Made by a program: the position numbers and the translations under genes. Positions 27,046 through 35,876 of a stretch of 64,000 bases of DNA are shown here, in pieces (the stretch's first letter is position 1; every line of letters begins with the position of its first letter). Under the pieces are notes generated by a model, which was not told where the DNA came from, did no database searches, and saw only the letters and a list, made by a program, of their open reading frames with translations. Origin of the DNA: Aquisediminimonas sp031376385 (GTDB lineage Bacteria; Pseudomonadota; Alphaproteobacteria; Sphingomonadales; Sphingomonadaceae); NCBI GenBank assembly GCA_031376385.1, contig JANMDQ010000023.1:496001-560000 (forward strand), given 5' to 3'.

Positions 27046-28359
27046 CTAACGTCCAGCCTTTTCGTCGCTGTGCCTCAATTCCATCCCCCGGGCATGCCGC
27101 CGCTGGAATCCCTTCCACAAACTCACACCAAAGCCGCCCGGACTATAGGTTCCCCACGGCGTTCCGGCAGGGGCGTTCCACACCCCCTCATCTGAATTCT
27201 CCACCGGCACATTCAGATATGCCGCTCGGCTCCCCTCCCTGCGCAGATGAACACTGAGAAACGCGGTGATGAAGTGCAGGTTGATCGCATTGATGCGGTC
27301 TTGCCGCCAGATCGGGTCTTCAAACCAGTCCATATCCCAAAGGCTTCCGCGCATCTCTGGCGGGGCCGGGTTGAGGGCCACGGAATGCCCTGCTTGCTTA
27401 TAGGTCAGCAAATAACGGTCTGAATTTATGGCCCCTGCAAACACCGCGAGCGCGCCGGTTTTATAGTCGACCACCGGATCGGCATCGCCCTGAATCAGCA
27501 GCAGCGGCGCGGTGATTGCGGAGAGCCCTTCGGCCCCCCACGCGCTTTTAGGGAACCCACCGCCCGGTGCCAGCGCGACAATGGCCTTGACGCTGGGGAC
27601 CGTGATGTCGCGCGCACCCGCCGCCCCGCGCGCATATCTCTTCAACCAGCCACCAGCAACCAGAGCCATATTTGGGCCTTCTGGATCAAGGCTCGCCCCA
27701 CCGGCAGTCAGCACGCCGTACCCGCCTTGGGAATATCCGATCAGGGCCACTTGCGCCGGATCAATCTGCGCGCCCAAAGTCGCGCGCAACTCCGCTGTCA
27801 CAAAGGCAATGTCTTGCGGTCGATCATAATTGGGGGCCGCGCGCTTGTCGGCTGAAACGACATAAGGGTTCGGATCTTCGTGATGGATCGCGGCCACGAC
27901 ATAGCCTTTGGACGCGAGATTTTCGGTCAGCCACGTCATTGATGTAGGCGCATTGCTATAGCCATGCGACAATATGACCAGCGGATGGGCTGTGCCAGTT
28001 GGCATTGCGTTCAAGACCGCCAATCCTGGAACCGTGAACGCCACGGGAGGCCTAGGCGGTTCGCCCCAGAACGCCGCGCGGTAGGTCATGCGCTTGGCGC
28101 GTTTACTGACGGCGGCGGGATACCAGATATCGACGACGAGCTTGCGGTCATGCATCGGCACCATATCGGTCTTGTCCGCGACTGCCTGAAAATCGGGCTG
28201 GGCGCGGTGAATATATGTGACAGTTCTGAATCCAACACCGTCCGGACCCAGTGCTGCCAATTCGGGCGCGTCTACCCCCGGAATGCTTGGCGGATTTGCA
28301 TCAGCCTGTAGTGGCGTGACCAACGAAAGCGTCGTAGCCGCCACCAAAAGCTTCAACAT
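27046..28359 (-). CDS. Exported alpha/beta hydrolase (dienelactone hydrolase/PAF-acetylhydrolase-like)
   Basis: A 437-residue protein with a signal peptide (MLKLLVAATTLSLVTPLQADA) and an alpha/beta hydrolase core. The oxyanion region is HPLVILSHGYSNAP, the nucleophile elbow is GYSQGGYG (Ser near residue 222), and the acid and His are likely in LLIQGDADPVVD and QAGHSVALNP. VDIWYPA early in the mature protein is seen in platelet-activating-factor acetylhydrolase-like esterases. The protein is probably periplasmic. It overlaps the end of the lysR gene by 7 bp, so it may be co-transcribed with it. The substrate is unknown. Confidence 0.8.
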   Translation of the reverse strand: MLKLLVAATTLSLVTPLQADANPPSIPGVDAPELAALGPDGVGFRTVTYIHRAQPDFQAVADKTDMVPMHDRKLVVDIWYPAAVSKRAKRMTYRAAFWGEPPRPPVAFTVPGLAVLNAMPTGTAHPLVILSHGYSNAPTSMTWLTENLASKGYVVAAIHHEDPNPYVVSADKRAAPNYDRPQDIAFVTAELRATLGAQIDPAQVALIGYSQGGYGVLTAGGASLDPEGPNMALVAGGWLKRYARGAAGARDITVPSVKAIVALAPGGGFPKSAWGAEGLSAITAPLLLIQGDADPVVDYKTGALAVFAGAINSDRYLLTYKQAGHSVALNPAPPEMRGSLWDMDWFEDPIWRQDRINAINLHFITAFLSVHLRREGSRAAYLNVPVENSDEGVWNAPAGTPWGTYSPGGFGVSLWKGFQRRHARGMELRHSDEKAGR

Positions 28360-29348
28360 GCAATCAGTTCCGCTCTATCTGCGCCTGAGGCGTTGGGCCA
28401 AACGAGTTGCTGTTCCATCCAAGGATATTCAGAGATGAGTGGCGGGAAGATCTTTTCGCGCAAGACATCTTGGCACAGCGTGGCGGTTAGGCCCGGGATA
28501 TCGCCCAATTCGCCCGCGCGCGCTACCACCTGAACAGAGCGCGAAAACCGACCGCGTGTCATCGGCGCCGCCCGTAAGTGCGGCAAAATCTCTTGCACAG
28601 CAGCAAGGCACACAGGCGTGGTAATCGTCCAACCCAGACCCGCTGCGACCAATGCCAACTGCTGATGGGCAGATTCCACTTCAACCATTTGCGGCAGTTT
28701 CAACTTCATCCGCACCACCTGGCGCTCAATTTGCTGGCCCATACCCGTCAACAGCGAAAACCGGATGAACGGCAATGAAGACGGCACACCGACCTGATCG
28801 AGCGGCTCCCGAAAACCTTTTGGAAAGACGAGAATGAAACTTTCTTCGAACACGGGGTGAAGTTCAACCGTGTCACGGTGTTCAAGGTTGAAACTGCCTG
28901 TCACCATCATGTCGATATCACGGGCCAAGAATTCGCCCTGATGCTCAAGCGAAATACCGGACCGGATGTTCCAACGATCAGCGCGCGATCCCAAGCTGCG
29001 CAAAATGGGTGCAGTCAAGTGATTGGCAAGGCTGAATGACATGGCAACGGTAACGCTAGAAATGGGTAAGTTCGCCCCTTCGCGCACTTCGTCATAAGCG
29101 AGCCGCGCATGGGCAATCAGTTTCTGCCCGCGTGCGAACAGTGATTTGCCGCTTGCCGTCAACCCCAAAGGCCGCATCGTCCGGTCAAAGAGCGGCGCGC
29201 CGATGCCGATTTCGAGCTTTGCGATGGTTTGGGATACTGCCGACTGGGTCACTTGCATATGCGCGGCGCACTGAGACATGCCGCCCAATTCAACGGTCAT
29301 GGCAAACACCTCTAACGCGTGGAGATCAAATTCCTGCGGCAGTTTCAT
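28353..29348 (-). CDS. LysR-family transcriptional regulator
   Basis: A 331-residue protein. The N-terminal winged HTH (residues 8-67) contains LEVFAMTVELGGMSQCAAHMQVTQSAVSQTIAKLE, and a LysR-type effector domain follows (about 95-300). It lies 85 bp downstream of soxG on the same strand, so it may be the last-but-one gene of the demethylation operon, or have its own promoter just upstream. Most LysR proteins control adjacent genes in response to a pathway metabolite, and the likely target here is the demethylation operon or the downstream hydrolase. No divergent target is adjacent, which is unusual for the family. Confidence 0.92.
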   Translation of the reverse strand: MKLPQEFDLHALEVFAMTVELGGMSQCAAHMQVTQSAVSQTIAKLEIGIGAPLFDRTMRPLGLTASGKSLFARGQKLIAHARLAYDEVREGANLPISSVTVAMSFSLANHLTAPILRSLGSRADRWNIRSGISLEHQGEFLARDIDMMVTGSFNLEHRDTVELHPVFEESFILVFPKGFREPLDQVGVPSSLPFIRFSLLTGMGQQIERQVVRMKLKLPQMVEVESAHQQLALVAAGLGWTITTPVCLAAVQEILPHLRAAPMTRGRFSRSVQVVARAGELGDIPGLTATLCQDVLREKIFPPLISEYPWMEQQLVWPNASGADRAELIAC

Positions 29349-29433
29349 CCAGCATGCCCTCCCAAGCGCGTCATATCAGCCACCTGCTGACATAACCGAC
29401 GCTAATGGCTAGCTCATGTTTATGGTAATGATA

Positions 29434-29952
29434 TCATGCATTTTCGATATGGCTGGCAGCAGTTGTTAGTGCCGCCCAGAGCCAGGGGGCAAAGCTGCGC
29501 CAGACCTCGACATGAAATCGGTCTGCGGCTTCACGGATAAGGATAATTTCAACGGTTTCGTAAATCGTCCGCGTGGCGCGCCCAACCGCAAATCTATCGA
29601 GATCTAGCGGGCAGCCCGACATCAGCGTCTCTGCCGCACGGGGGCCTTCGACCGTCAGGCAGATGGAACGCTCACTTATGTCAGTCACAGCCACGGGGAG
29701 GCCTTCGCCCAACGGGATGGCTGTTCCATCAGCCGCGCGCATCAACCATTCATCGGGACCAAGGCACATAACCCCGCCCAACATTTCGCCGATTTTCTTT
29801 GGTATCTTGATCTTCAGCACAGTCTCAAGCGCCTGAGGCTGACGCGCGCGGAGTGAATAGCGAGCCATCGGCGGGGCAAGGCTGATCGTCACACCTGCCG
29901 CGACATAGGGCGTCATTGAAACGGGTTCGCTGCGGACAAGGGCGTCAGACAT
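29434..29952 (-). CDS. soxG: Sarcosine oxidase gamma subunit
   Basis: From ATG 29952 the protein is 172 residues, overlapping soxA by 8 bp. It resembles SoxG: an N-terminal ARYSLRAR segment, GPDEWLMRA, and a C-terminal FHVEVWRSFAPWLWAAL block typical of the gamma subunit, itself distantly related to GcvT folds. Assignment is strongly supported by position directly after soxB-D-A. Heterotetrameric sarcosine oxidase converts sarcosine to glycine, passing the methyl group to tetrahydrofolate. Confidence 0.85.
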   Translation of the reverse strand: MSDALVRSEPVSMTPYVAAGVTISLAPPMARYSLRARQPQALETVLKIKIPKKIGEMLGGVMCLGPDEWLMRAADGTAIPLGEGLPVAVTDISERSICLTVEGPRAAETLMSGCPLDLDRFAVGRATRTIYETVEIILIREAADRFHVEVWRSFAPWLWAALTTAASHIENA

Positions 29953-32806
29953 GAAGCTGCACTCCCTCGGGATCATAGAACACCGTGCCGCTGACCTTGG
30001 CTGTGTGCGTCTTGCCGACCATCGGGATGTAAAGTGTCTCGCCCATCATCTCCTGCCCGCCCGCGACCAAGGCCATTGCAATCGAACGGCCCAGCGTCTC
30101 GCTCCAATAGGATGAAGTCACATGACCAATCATCTTCATCGGGATGGGTTGATTGGGGTCAGCCACAATCTGTGCCCCTTCTTCCAGTACGACACCCGGA
30201 TCATCGGTGAGCAGTCCCACCAATTGCTTGCGACCCGGCGCGATGATGTCGGGCCGCGCCAATGAACGCTTGCCTACGAAATCTGCCTTCTTCTTGCCGA
30301 CCGCCCAATCGAGCGCAGCGTCATAAGGCGTCACTGTGCCATCGGTATCTTGCCCCACAATGATAAAGCCCTTTTCGGCGCGAAGGACGTGCATTGTTTC
30401 GGTTCCGTAAGGCGTGATGTCATATTGCGCGCCCTCAGCCATGATCCGTTCCCACAGCGCGCGGCCATAAGCGGTCGGCACGTTAATTTCGAAGCCAAGC
30501 TCGCCAGTGAAGCTCACGCGGAATAGACGTGTTGGTATGCCGCAAATCGTGCCTTCACGGATCGCCATATGCGGGAAGGCTTCAGCCGACAGATCAAGGC
30601 CTTCAACCAGCGGCTCCAGCACTTTGCGGGCATTGGGGCCTTGCAGGGCGATGACGGCATAGTGCTCGGTCGTGCTGGTCAGCCATACATTCAGGTCGGG
30701 CCATTCAGTCTGGAGATAATCCTCCATCATGTTGAGAACGCGCGCTGCACCACCAGTGGTGGTGGTTAGGTGAAAACGATCCGGCGCAAGCCGCGCCGAC
30801 ACCCCGTCATCTGTAATGAAGCCGTCTTCTTTGAGTAGCAGCCCATAACGGCACCGTCCCGGCTCCAGCGCTTTCCAAGGGTTGGTGTACATGCGGTTCA
30901 GGAACTCCGCCGCATCAGGGCCAACGACCTCGATTTTGCCGAGCGTGGACGCATCGAAAATGCCCAGCGATTTACGCACGGCAACACATTCGCGGTTGAC
31001 CGCTGCGTGCATATCCTCTCCCGCTTTTGGGAAATATCGCGCGCGCCGCCACTGCGCCACCAGTTCAAAGGCTGCGCCGTTTTCTTCGGCCCAACCATCG
31101 ATATTGGTCTTGCGGGTTGCCTGGAACAACGCGCCCTTGGCATGGCCTGCAAGCGCGCCAAATGTTTGCGGCGTATAGGGCGGACGGAAGGTCGTCAGGC
31201 CAATGTCAGTTACAGGTTTTGAGAGCGCCGTCGACGCAATTTGCAGGCCGTTCAGGTTCGAAGTCTTGCCCTGATCCGTTGCCATCCCGTTGGTCGTGTA
31301 ACGCTTGATATGTTCGATAGACCGAAAGCCTTCGCGCACCGCGAGCTTGATGTCCTTGGCCGTCACATCATTCTGGAAATCGACGAACGCCTTGATGCGG
31401 GTCTGATCCTTAGGCGTCGGCAGCATATCGATCACGGCACCTTGGCCAAAATCCCAATTGCCCGAACAGCAGCCGACACAGCGGGCGTTTTCATTCGCCT
31501 GATCCGGCACATAGGCCCCCAGATCATCGCGCCATTTCAGGCTGCCCTTACTATGCGACCACAGATGCACGCTCGGCGTCCAACCACCCGCCATCAGCAA
31601 TGCGTCACAAGCGATGGTCCGGGTGCCGGTGCCATCATTATTCGCTATCTTGATCGCCTTAACACCGTGCCGACCCGATACGCCAATCGCGCTGTGGCTC
31701 AGCTTTACAGCGATGCCCAATTCGGCCGCTTGTTTGAGCAGCCCTGCATCAACCACATCACGCACATCGATAATGGCCGCGATACCGATTCCCGCCTTCG
31801 CCAGCGTAAAGACATCGTGCCAGCCGCTGTCATGTGAGCTCATCAGCGCAACCGATTTACCAACGGCGACGCCGTAGCGATTGGCGTAGGTCTTAGCCGC
31901 TGACGACAGCATCACGCCCGGCGTGTCATTGCCTTCAAATACCAGCGGGCGCTCAATTGCCCCTTGTGCCAAGATGACTTCGCCCGCCCTGATCCGCCAC
32001 AATTTCTCCCGAGGCGCGTCGCCGCCATCGGGCAGATGATCGGTCAACCGCTCCACCGCTCCGACGAAGTTGTCGTGATAATATCCAAACGCAGTCGTCC
32101 GGTTCAGGATCTTAACATTGACCGCATCGTTCAGCGCCTTCGTGCTGCGTTCGAGCCACGGCCAGAGTGTTGGATCAGCCAGTGCGCCGCCACCCAGTTC
32201 ATCCTGCTCGTCAATTAGAATCACGCGCTTGTTTGTCGCGCTTGCCTCTAGCGCGGCGTCAATTCCTGCTGGCCCCCCGCCGACGATCAGCAGATCACAA
32301 TGCGCATAGGTGGACGCGTAAGTGTCAGGGTCTTCCTCGGTCGGCGCGTCGCCGAGACCGGCCAGCCGCCGGATGACGGGCTCATAGAGTTTGTCCCAAA
32401 ATGAACGCGGCCACATGAAGGTCTTGTTGTAAAAGCCAGCCGGAAAAAACATCCCCAGCCGATCGTTGATCGCCACCACATCATGTTTGAGCGAGGGCCA
32501 GCGGTTCTGGCTGACTGCGTTCAGCCCCTCATGCACCTCGACACCCGTCGCGCGCAGATTGGGAGTAAAGCGACCCGGACCGCAATCGACCGAAACAAGC
32601 GCATTGGGCTCTTCGCTCCCCGCTGAGAGCAAGCCACGGGGTCGATGATATTTGAACGACCGCCCAAACAGCATCACGCCGTTCGCGAGCAAGGCCGAGG
32701 CGAGTGTGTCGCCAGCAAGTCCTTGATACTGCTTGCCATCGAAACTGAAAGTGACAGAGCGGCTGCGGTCAACGCGCCCGCCAGTGTCTAGGCGGTAACC
32801 GCTCAT
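29945..32806 (-). CDS. soxA: Sarcosine oxidase alpha subunit
   Basis: A 953-residue protein in three parts: an N-terminal small domain (FSFDGKQYQGLAGDTLASALLANG, then GRSFKYHRPRG), a nucleotide-binding oxidoreductase domain with LIVGGGPAGIDAALEAS at about 173-189 and CVGCCSGNWDFGQGAVIDM later, and a C-terminal GcvT-type aminomethyltransferase domain from about residue 570 (AAEFLNRMYTN, FTGELGFEINVP, LRAEKGFIIVGQDTDG). This is SoxA of the heterotetrameric enzyme, which binds NAD and folate. The length is close to the usual 960-1000. ATGA overlap with soxD shows translational coupling. Confidence 0.95.
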   Translation of the reverse strand: MSGYRLDTGGRVDRSRSVTFSFDGKQYQGLAGDTLASALLANGVMLFGRSFKYHRPRGLLSAGSEEPNALVSVDCGPGRFTPNLRATGVEVHEGLNAVSQNRWPSLKHDVVAINDRLGMFFPAGFYNKTFMWPRSFWDKLYEPVIRRLAGLGDAPTEEDPDTYASTYAHCDLLIVGGGPAGIDAALEASATNKRVILIDEQDELGGGALADPTLWPWLERSTKALNDAVNVKILNRTTAFGYYHDNFVGAVERLTDHLPDGGDAPREKLWRIRAGEVILAQGAIERPLVFEGNDTPGVMLSSAAKTYANRYGVAVGKSVALMSSHDSGWHDVFTLAKAGIGIAAIIDVRDVVDAGLLKQAAELGIAVKLSHSAIGVSGRHGVKAIKIANNDGTGTRTIACDALLMAGGWTPSVHLWSHSKGSLKWRDDLGAYVPDQANENARCVGCCSGNWDFGQGAVIDMLPTPKDQTRIKAFVDFQNDVTAKDIKLAVREGFRSIEHIKRYTTNGMATDQGKTSNLNGLQIASTALSKPVTDIGLTTFRPPYTPQTFGALAGHAKGALFQATRKTNIDGWAEENGAAFELVAQWRRARYFPKAGEDMHAAVNRECVAVRKSLGIFDASTLGKIEVVGPDAAEFLNRMYTNPWKALEPGRCRYGLLLKEDGFITDDGVSARLAPDRFHLTTTTGGAARVLNMMEDYLQTEWPDLNVWLTSTTEHYAVIALQGPNARKVLEPLVEGLDLSAEAFPHMAIREGTICGIPTRLFRVSFTGELGFEINVPTAYGRALWERIMAEGAQYDITPYGTETMHVLRAEKGFIIVGQDTDGTVTPYDAALDWAVGKKKADFVGKRSLARPDIIAPGRKQLVGLLTDDPGVVLEEGAQIVADPNQPIPMKMIGHVTSSYWSETLGRSIAMALVAGGQEMMGETLYIPMVGKTHTAKVSGTVFYDPEGVQLHV

Positions 32807-33075
32807 CGACGCGGCTCCCCGGCTTTGTAAGTGGTTTCAAATTTGTCCGTCACAGTATCGCGCACCGCGTTGAAAAAGCGGCCGCAGCCATGAATATGCC
32901 GCCAGCGTTCATGATGCCGCCCCTTTGGGTTAGCGCGGATGAAGAGATAGCCCTCCCACTCCGCATCGCTTTGGGTGGACGGATCAACCGGACGGGCAAC
33001 ATGCGCCTGTCCGGCATTGGCAAATTCGATCTCGGGGCGGCGCTCGTCGCAGTAAGGGCAATGGATCAGGATCAT
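32803..33075 (-). CDS. soxD: Sarcosine oxidase delta subunit
   Basis: From ATG 33075 the protein is 90 residues. MILIHCPYCDERRPEIEF at the N-terminus and RHIHGCGRFFNAVRDT later supply two Cys pairs and a His that form the zinc site of SoxD. The longer frame to 33108 overlaps soxB with a non-conserved Arg-rich stretch and is rejected. It starts one base after the soxB stop and ends inside the soxA start. Confidence 0.93.
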   Translation of the reverse strand: MILIHCPYCDERRPEIEFANAGQAHVARPVDPSTQSDAEWEGYLFIRANPKGRHHERWRHIHGCGRFFNAVRDTVTDKFETTYKAGEPRR

Positions 33076-33076
33076 G

Positions 33077-34330
33077 TCAGTGTGCCACCGCCGCCGCCGC
33101 TGCCTCATCGATCAGCCGCCCATGACGGAAGCGATCCAGATTATAGGGCGCATTGATCGGGTGCGGCTCATCCTTCGCCATTGTATAGGCCAGCAGATCG
33201 CCTGCGCCCGGTGTCGCTTTGAAGCCACCCGTGCCCCATCCGCAATTGACATAGAGGCCCTGAACCGGCGTCTTCCCCAATATCGGTGAGCGGTCAGGCG
33301 TGACATCGACAATCCCACCCCATGTGCGCAGCATCCGCATGCGGCGATAGATGGGGAAGATTTCGCAGATCGCCGCCAGTGTATGTTCCACAATGTGCAG
33401 CGCACCGCGTTGCGAATAGCTCACATATTGGTCGGTGCCCGCGCCAATCACCAATTCGCCTTTGTCCGACTGGCTCATATAGGCATGCACTGTGTTCGAC
33501 ATGACAACGCACGGGAAGGTCGGCTTGATCGGTTCAGACACCAAGGCTTGGAGCGGATAACTTTCCAGCGGAAAATCCAGCCCGGCCATGTTCATCACGA
33601 CGGAACTATTGCCAGCCGCCGACACGCCGACACGCTTGCTGGCGATATATCCGCGCGTCGTCTCCACACCCTCAACTGCACCGTCAACGCCGCGCCTGAT
33701 ACCAGTGACGGCGCAGTTCTGGATGATGTCTACGCCGAGTGCCGCTGCTGCGCGGGCATAGCCCCATGCGACCGAGTCATGCCGCGCGGTCCCGCCCCGC
33801 CGCTGCAACGCTGCGCCCAGCACTGGGTGGCGCGCATGCGGCGATATGTTCAGCGGCGGGCAGTAGGCCTTGGCCTCTTCCGGTGTCAGCCATTCATTAT
33901 CAACGCCGTTCAGCCGATTGGCGTGAATGTGCCGCTTGAAACTTTGCACATCATGGACATTATGGGCGAGCATCATCACGCCGCGTTTGGAATACATGAT
34001 GTTGTAATTCAGCTCCTGGCTCAGCCCATCCCACAGCTTCACCGCATGATCATAAAGATGCGCGCTTTCATCATAGAGATAGTTTGAGCGAATGATCGTT
34101 GTATTGCGCCCAGTGTTGCCGCCACCAATCCAGCCCTTTTCGAGCACCGCGACATTGGTGATCCCGTATTTCTTCGCGAGATAATAAGCCGCACCAAGGC
34201 CGTGCCCGCCACCGCCCACGATAATCGCGTCATAGGCTGGCTTTGGCGCCGCATCGGGCCATTGTTCGGGCCAGCTTTGATGTCCGCCCAAGGCTTTGGC
34301 AAATAGGCTGAAGGCGCTGAAACGAGTCAT
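33077..34330 (-). CDS. soxB: Sarcosine oxidase beta subunit
   Basis: From ATG 34330 the protein is 417 residues, the usual SoxB length; the frame upstream to 34444 runs through the cupin gene. AYDAIIVGGGGHGLGAAYYLAKK (residues 32-54) is the FAD-binding fold, and GGTARHDSVAWGYARAA carries His184, the expected site of covalent FMN attachment. VDVTPDRSPILGKT and CGWGTGGFKATPGAG are typical C-terminal flavin-contact motifs. SoxB holds the sarcosine-oxidising site and works with SoxA, SoxD and SoxG. The ATG overlaps the cupin stop (ATGA). Confidence 0.95.
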   Translation of the reverse strand: MTRFSAFSLFAKALGGHQSWPEQWPDAAPKPAYDAIIVGGGGHGLGAAYYLAKKYGITNVAVLEKGWIGGGNTGRNTTIIRSNYLYDESAHLYDHAVKLWDGLSQELNYNIMYSKRGVMMLAHNVHDVQSFKRHIHANRLNGVDNEWLTPEEAKAYCPPLNISPHARHPVLGAALQRRGGTARHDSVAWGYARAAAALGVDIIQNCAVTGIRRGVDGAVEGVETTRGYIASKRVGVSAAGNSSVVMNMAGLDFPLESYPLQALVSEPIKPTFPCVVMSNTVHAYMSQSDKGELVIGAGTDQYVSYSQRGALHIVEHTLAAICEIFPIYRRMRMLRTWGGIVDVTPDRSPILGKTPVQGLYVNCGWGTGGFKATPGAGDLLAYTMAKDEPHPINAPYNLDRFRHGRLIDEAAAAAVAH

Positions 34331-34662
34331 GTGCGGGTCTGGACCAATGGGGCGTAAACAATCATCATCGCGCAACCATTTTCGCTGCCCGCACGGTGCA
34401 TTGTGCCGGGCATCCTCAGCACGAAATCGCCGGGGCCATAGCATGCATCATCATCGAAAAAATCGCCTTCGATCACATAGATTTGCTCAATGGCAGCATG
34501 CGCATGCATCTCTCCCAAGGGGCCAGGGCCAACCTTGGTGATCATCGTGCGATAGCCGCGCGGGTCATCAATCAGCGATAGGTTTGTCTCGCCGGGCCGT
34601 TTTCCCGGCTGCCAGTTACCGCCCGTGATCTTAAGTGACCCAGATTTAGGAAGGGGTATCAT
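34327..34662 (-). CDS. Small single-domain cupin in the demethylation operon
   Basis: From ATG 34662 the product is 111 residues. A cupin core is visible: motif 1 as HAHAAIEQIYVIEGDFFDD and motif 2 as YGPGDFVLRMPGTMHRAG, with His, His, Glu and His available to bind a metal. Start and stop overlap Rieske and soxB as ATGA on both sides, so it is made in step with them. ChrR-type or dioxygenase-like small cupins in such operons may be regulators, sensors or accessory enzymes; the sequence does not decide. The frame extending upstream to 34830 lies in the Rieske gene. Confidence 0.85.
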   Translation of the reverse strand: MIPLPKSGSLKITGGNWQPGKRPGETNLSLIDDPRGYRTMITKVGPGPLGEMHAHAAIEQIYVIEGDFFDDDACYGPGDFVLRMPGTMHRAGSENGCAMMIVYAPLVQTRT

Positions 34663-35873
34663 GACAACGCTTCCTTCAACGCCGCTTTGGCACGGTCCAC
34701 ATAGAAATCCTTGAAATCCTCGACCAGATTTTCCTCCACCGCATAGGGGCCTTGCGCATAGCCGTCGTTGCTGATCCCCTGATGGTTGATCATAGAGAAA
34801 TGACCATCCTGCGCGTTGGTCGCTCGCCATAGGGCGGTCAGATGGTCTGGGTCGTAATCCACGCCTTCAACCGCATCTTCATGCACAAGCCAGCTTGTCC
34901 GCAGCAGTGTTTTGCCCGCCGCAATCGGGGTCAGCGAGAATGTGACAACATGATCGCAACAGAAATGATGCCAGTTATTGGGCTGGGTCCAGACGGACAG
35001 GCCCGATGTTTCAGGTTCTTTGAACGGCCCAATCAGCTTCTGGCAGGCGAGCTTGCCATCAATCGAATGCGTCACTGCGCCATTCGCCAGCGCCAGCCGC
35101 GCGACGCGGTGCCACCAGCCGTCCGGAAATTCGATCAGGTCATGATCAAGACCCAGCGCCTTCCACTCGGCGCGCTTTGCGGCAAGCGCATCATCAACGG
35201 GCGCATCCTTGCCAAAGCCAGTCGTTCCTAGCACGCTGATCAGTTCGGGATGGCCGACATCGCAGTGATAGCATTCGCGGTTATTCTCCATCACCAGTTT
35301 CCAGTTGGCGTCTTCGATATAATCGTCTTGCACAGCGACCTTGAGCTTTTCGATGTCATAGGGAGTGATTTGTTCGGCGATGTCGGCCTTCACCCGGTCA
35401 ATCGGCGGCGGGTTGTCGCTCATGCAGATGAAGATCAGCCCACCGACATTTTCCAGTGCAACCGGATTGAGACCATGATCCGCCTTATCAAAATCCTCCG
35501 CCATACTGCGCGCGGCGAGGAGCTTGCCATCAAGGCCATAGGTCCATTGATGATAGGGACACATCAAGCGCGGCGCGCGGCCTTTTTGTTCGAGACAAAT
35601 ACGCGCACCCCGGTGGCGGCAGCTGTTCCAGAAAGCGCGAACCTCATTGTCGCGACCGCGCACAATGATGATCGAGTTGTTCGCAAGTTCGAAGACAAAA
35701 TAGTCACCCGGATCTTTCACATGCGCAACAGTGCAGGCATAGAGCCAGACTGACTTGAGCATCACCTGCGTGTCAAACTGAAAAGCATCTTCACCGACAT
35801 AAAGCTCACGCGGCAGAGTGTGGCCCTTGCGATCTTTTTCCAGCAATTTGGCAATGGGCTCGAAGCGTGACAT
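34659..35873 (-). CDS. Rieske non-heme iron oxygenase of the GbcA/CntA branch (betaine demethylase-like)
   Basis: A 404-residue protein. The Rieske [2Fe-2S] ligands are C85-x-H87 in WNSCRHRGARIC and C105-x2-H108 in CPYHQWTY. The mononuclear iron motif is ENNRECYHCDVGHPEL, with H203 and H208. Glu200 sits where most Rieske oxygenases have a bridging Asp, as in carnitine (CntA) and glycine betaine (GbcA) oxygenases. These enzymes remove a methyl or the quaternary amine group from trimethylammonium compounds. The flanking DMGDH-like and sox genes favour N-demethylation of a betaine. The necessary ferredoxin reductase (GbcB-like) is not in this window. Confidence 0.9.
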   Translation of the reverse strand: MSRFEPIAKLLEKDRKGHTLPRELYVGEDAFQFDTQVMLKSVWLYACTVAHVKDPGDYFVFELANNSIIIVRGRDNEVRAFWNSCRHRGARICLEQKGRAPRLMCPYHQWTYGLDGKLLAARSMAEDFDKADHGLNPVALENVGGLIFICMSDNPPPIDRVKADIAEQITPYDIEKLKVAVQDDYIEDANWKLVMENNRECYHCDVGHPELISVLGTTGFGKDAPVDDALAAKRAEWKALGLDHDLIEFPDGWWHRVARLALANGAVTHSIDGKLACQKLIGPFKEPETSGLSVWTQPNNWHHFCCDHVVTFSLTPIAAGKTLLRTSWLVHEDAVEGVDYDPDHLTALWRATNAQDGHFSMINHQGISNDGYAQGPYAVEENLVEDFKDFYVDRAKAALKEALS

Positions 35874-35876
35874 GGC

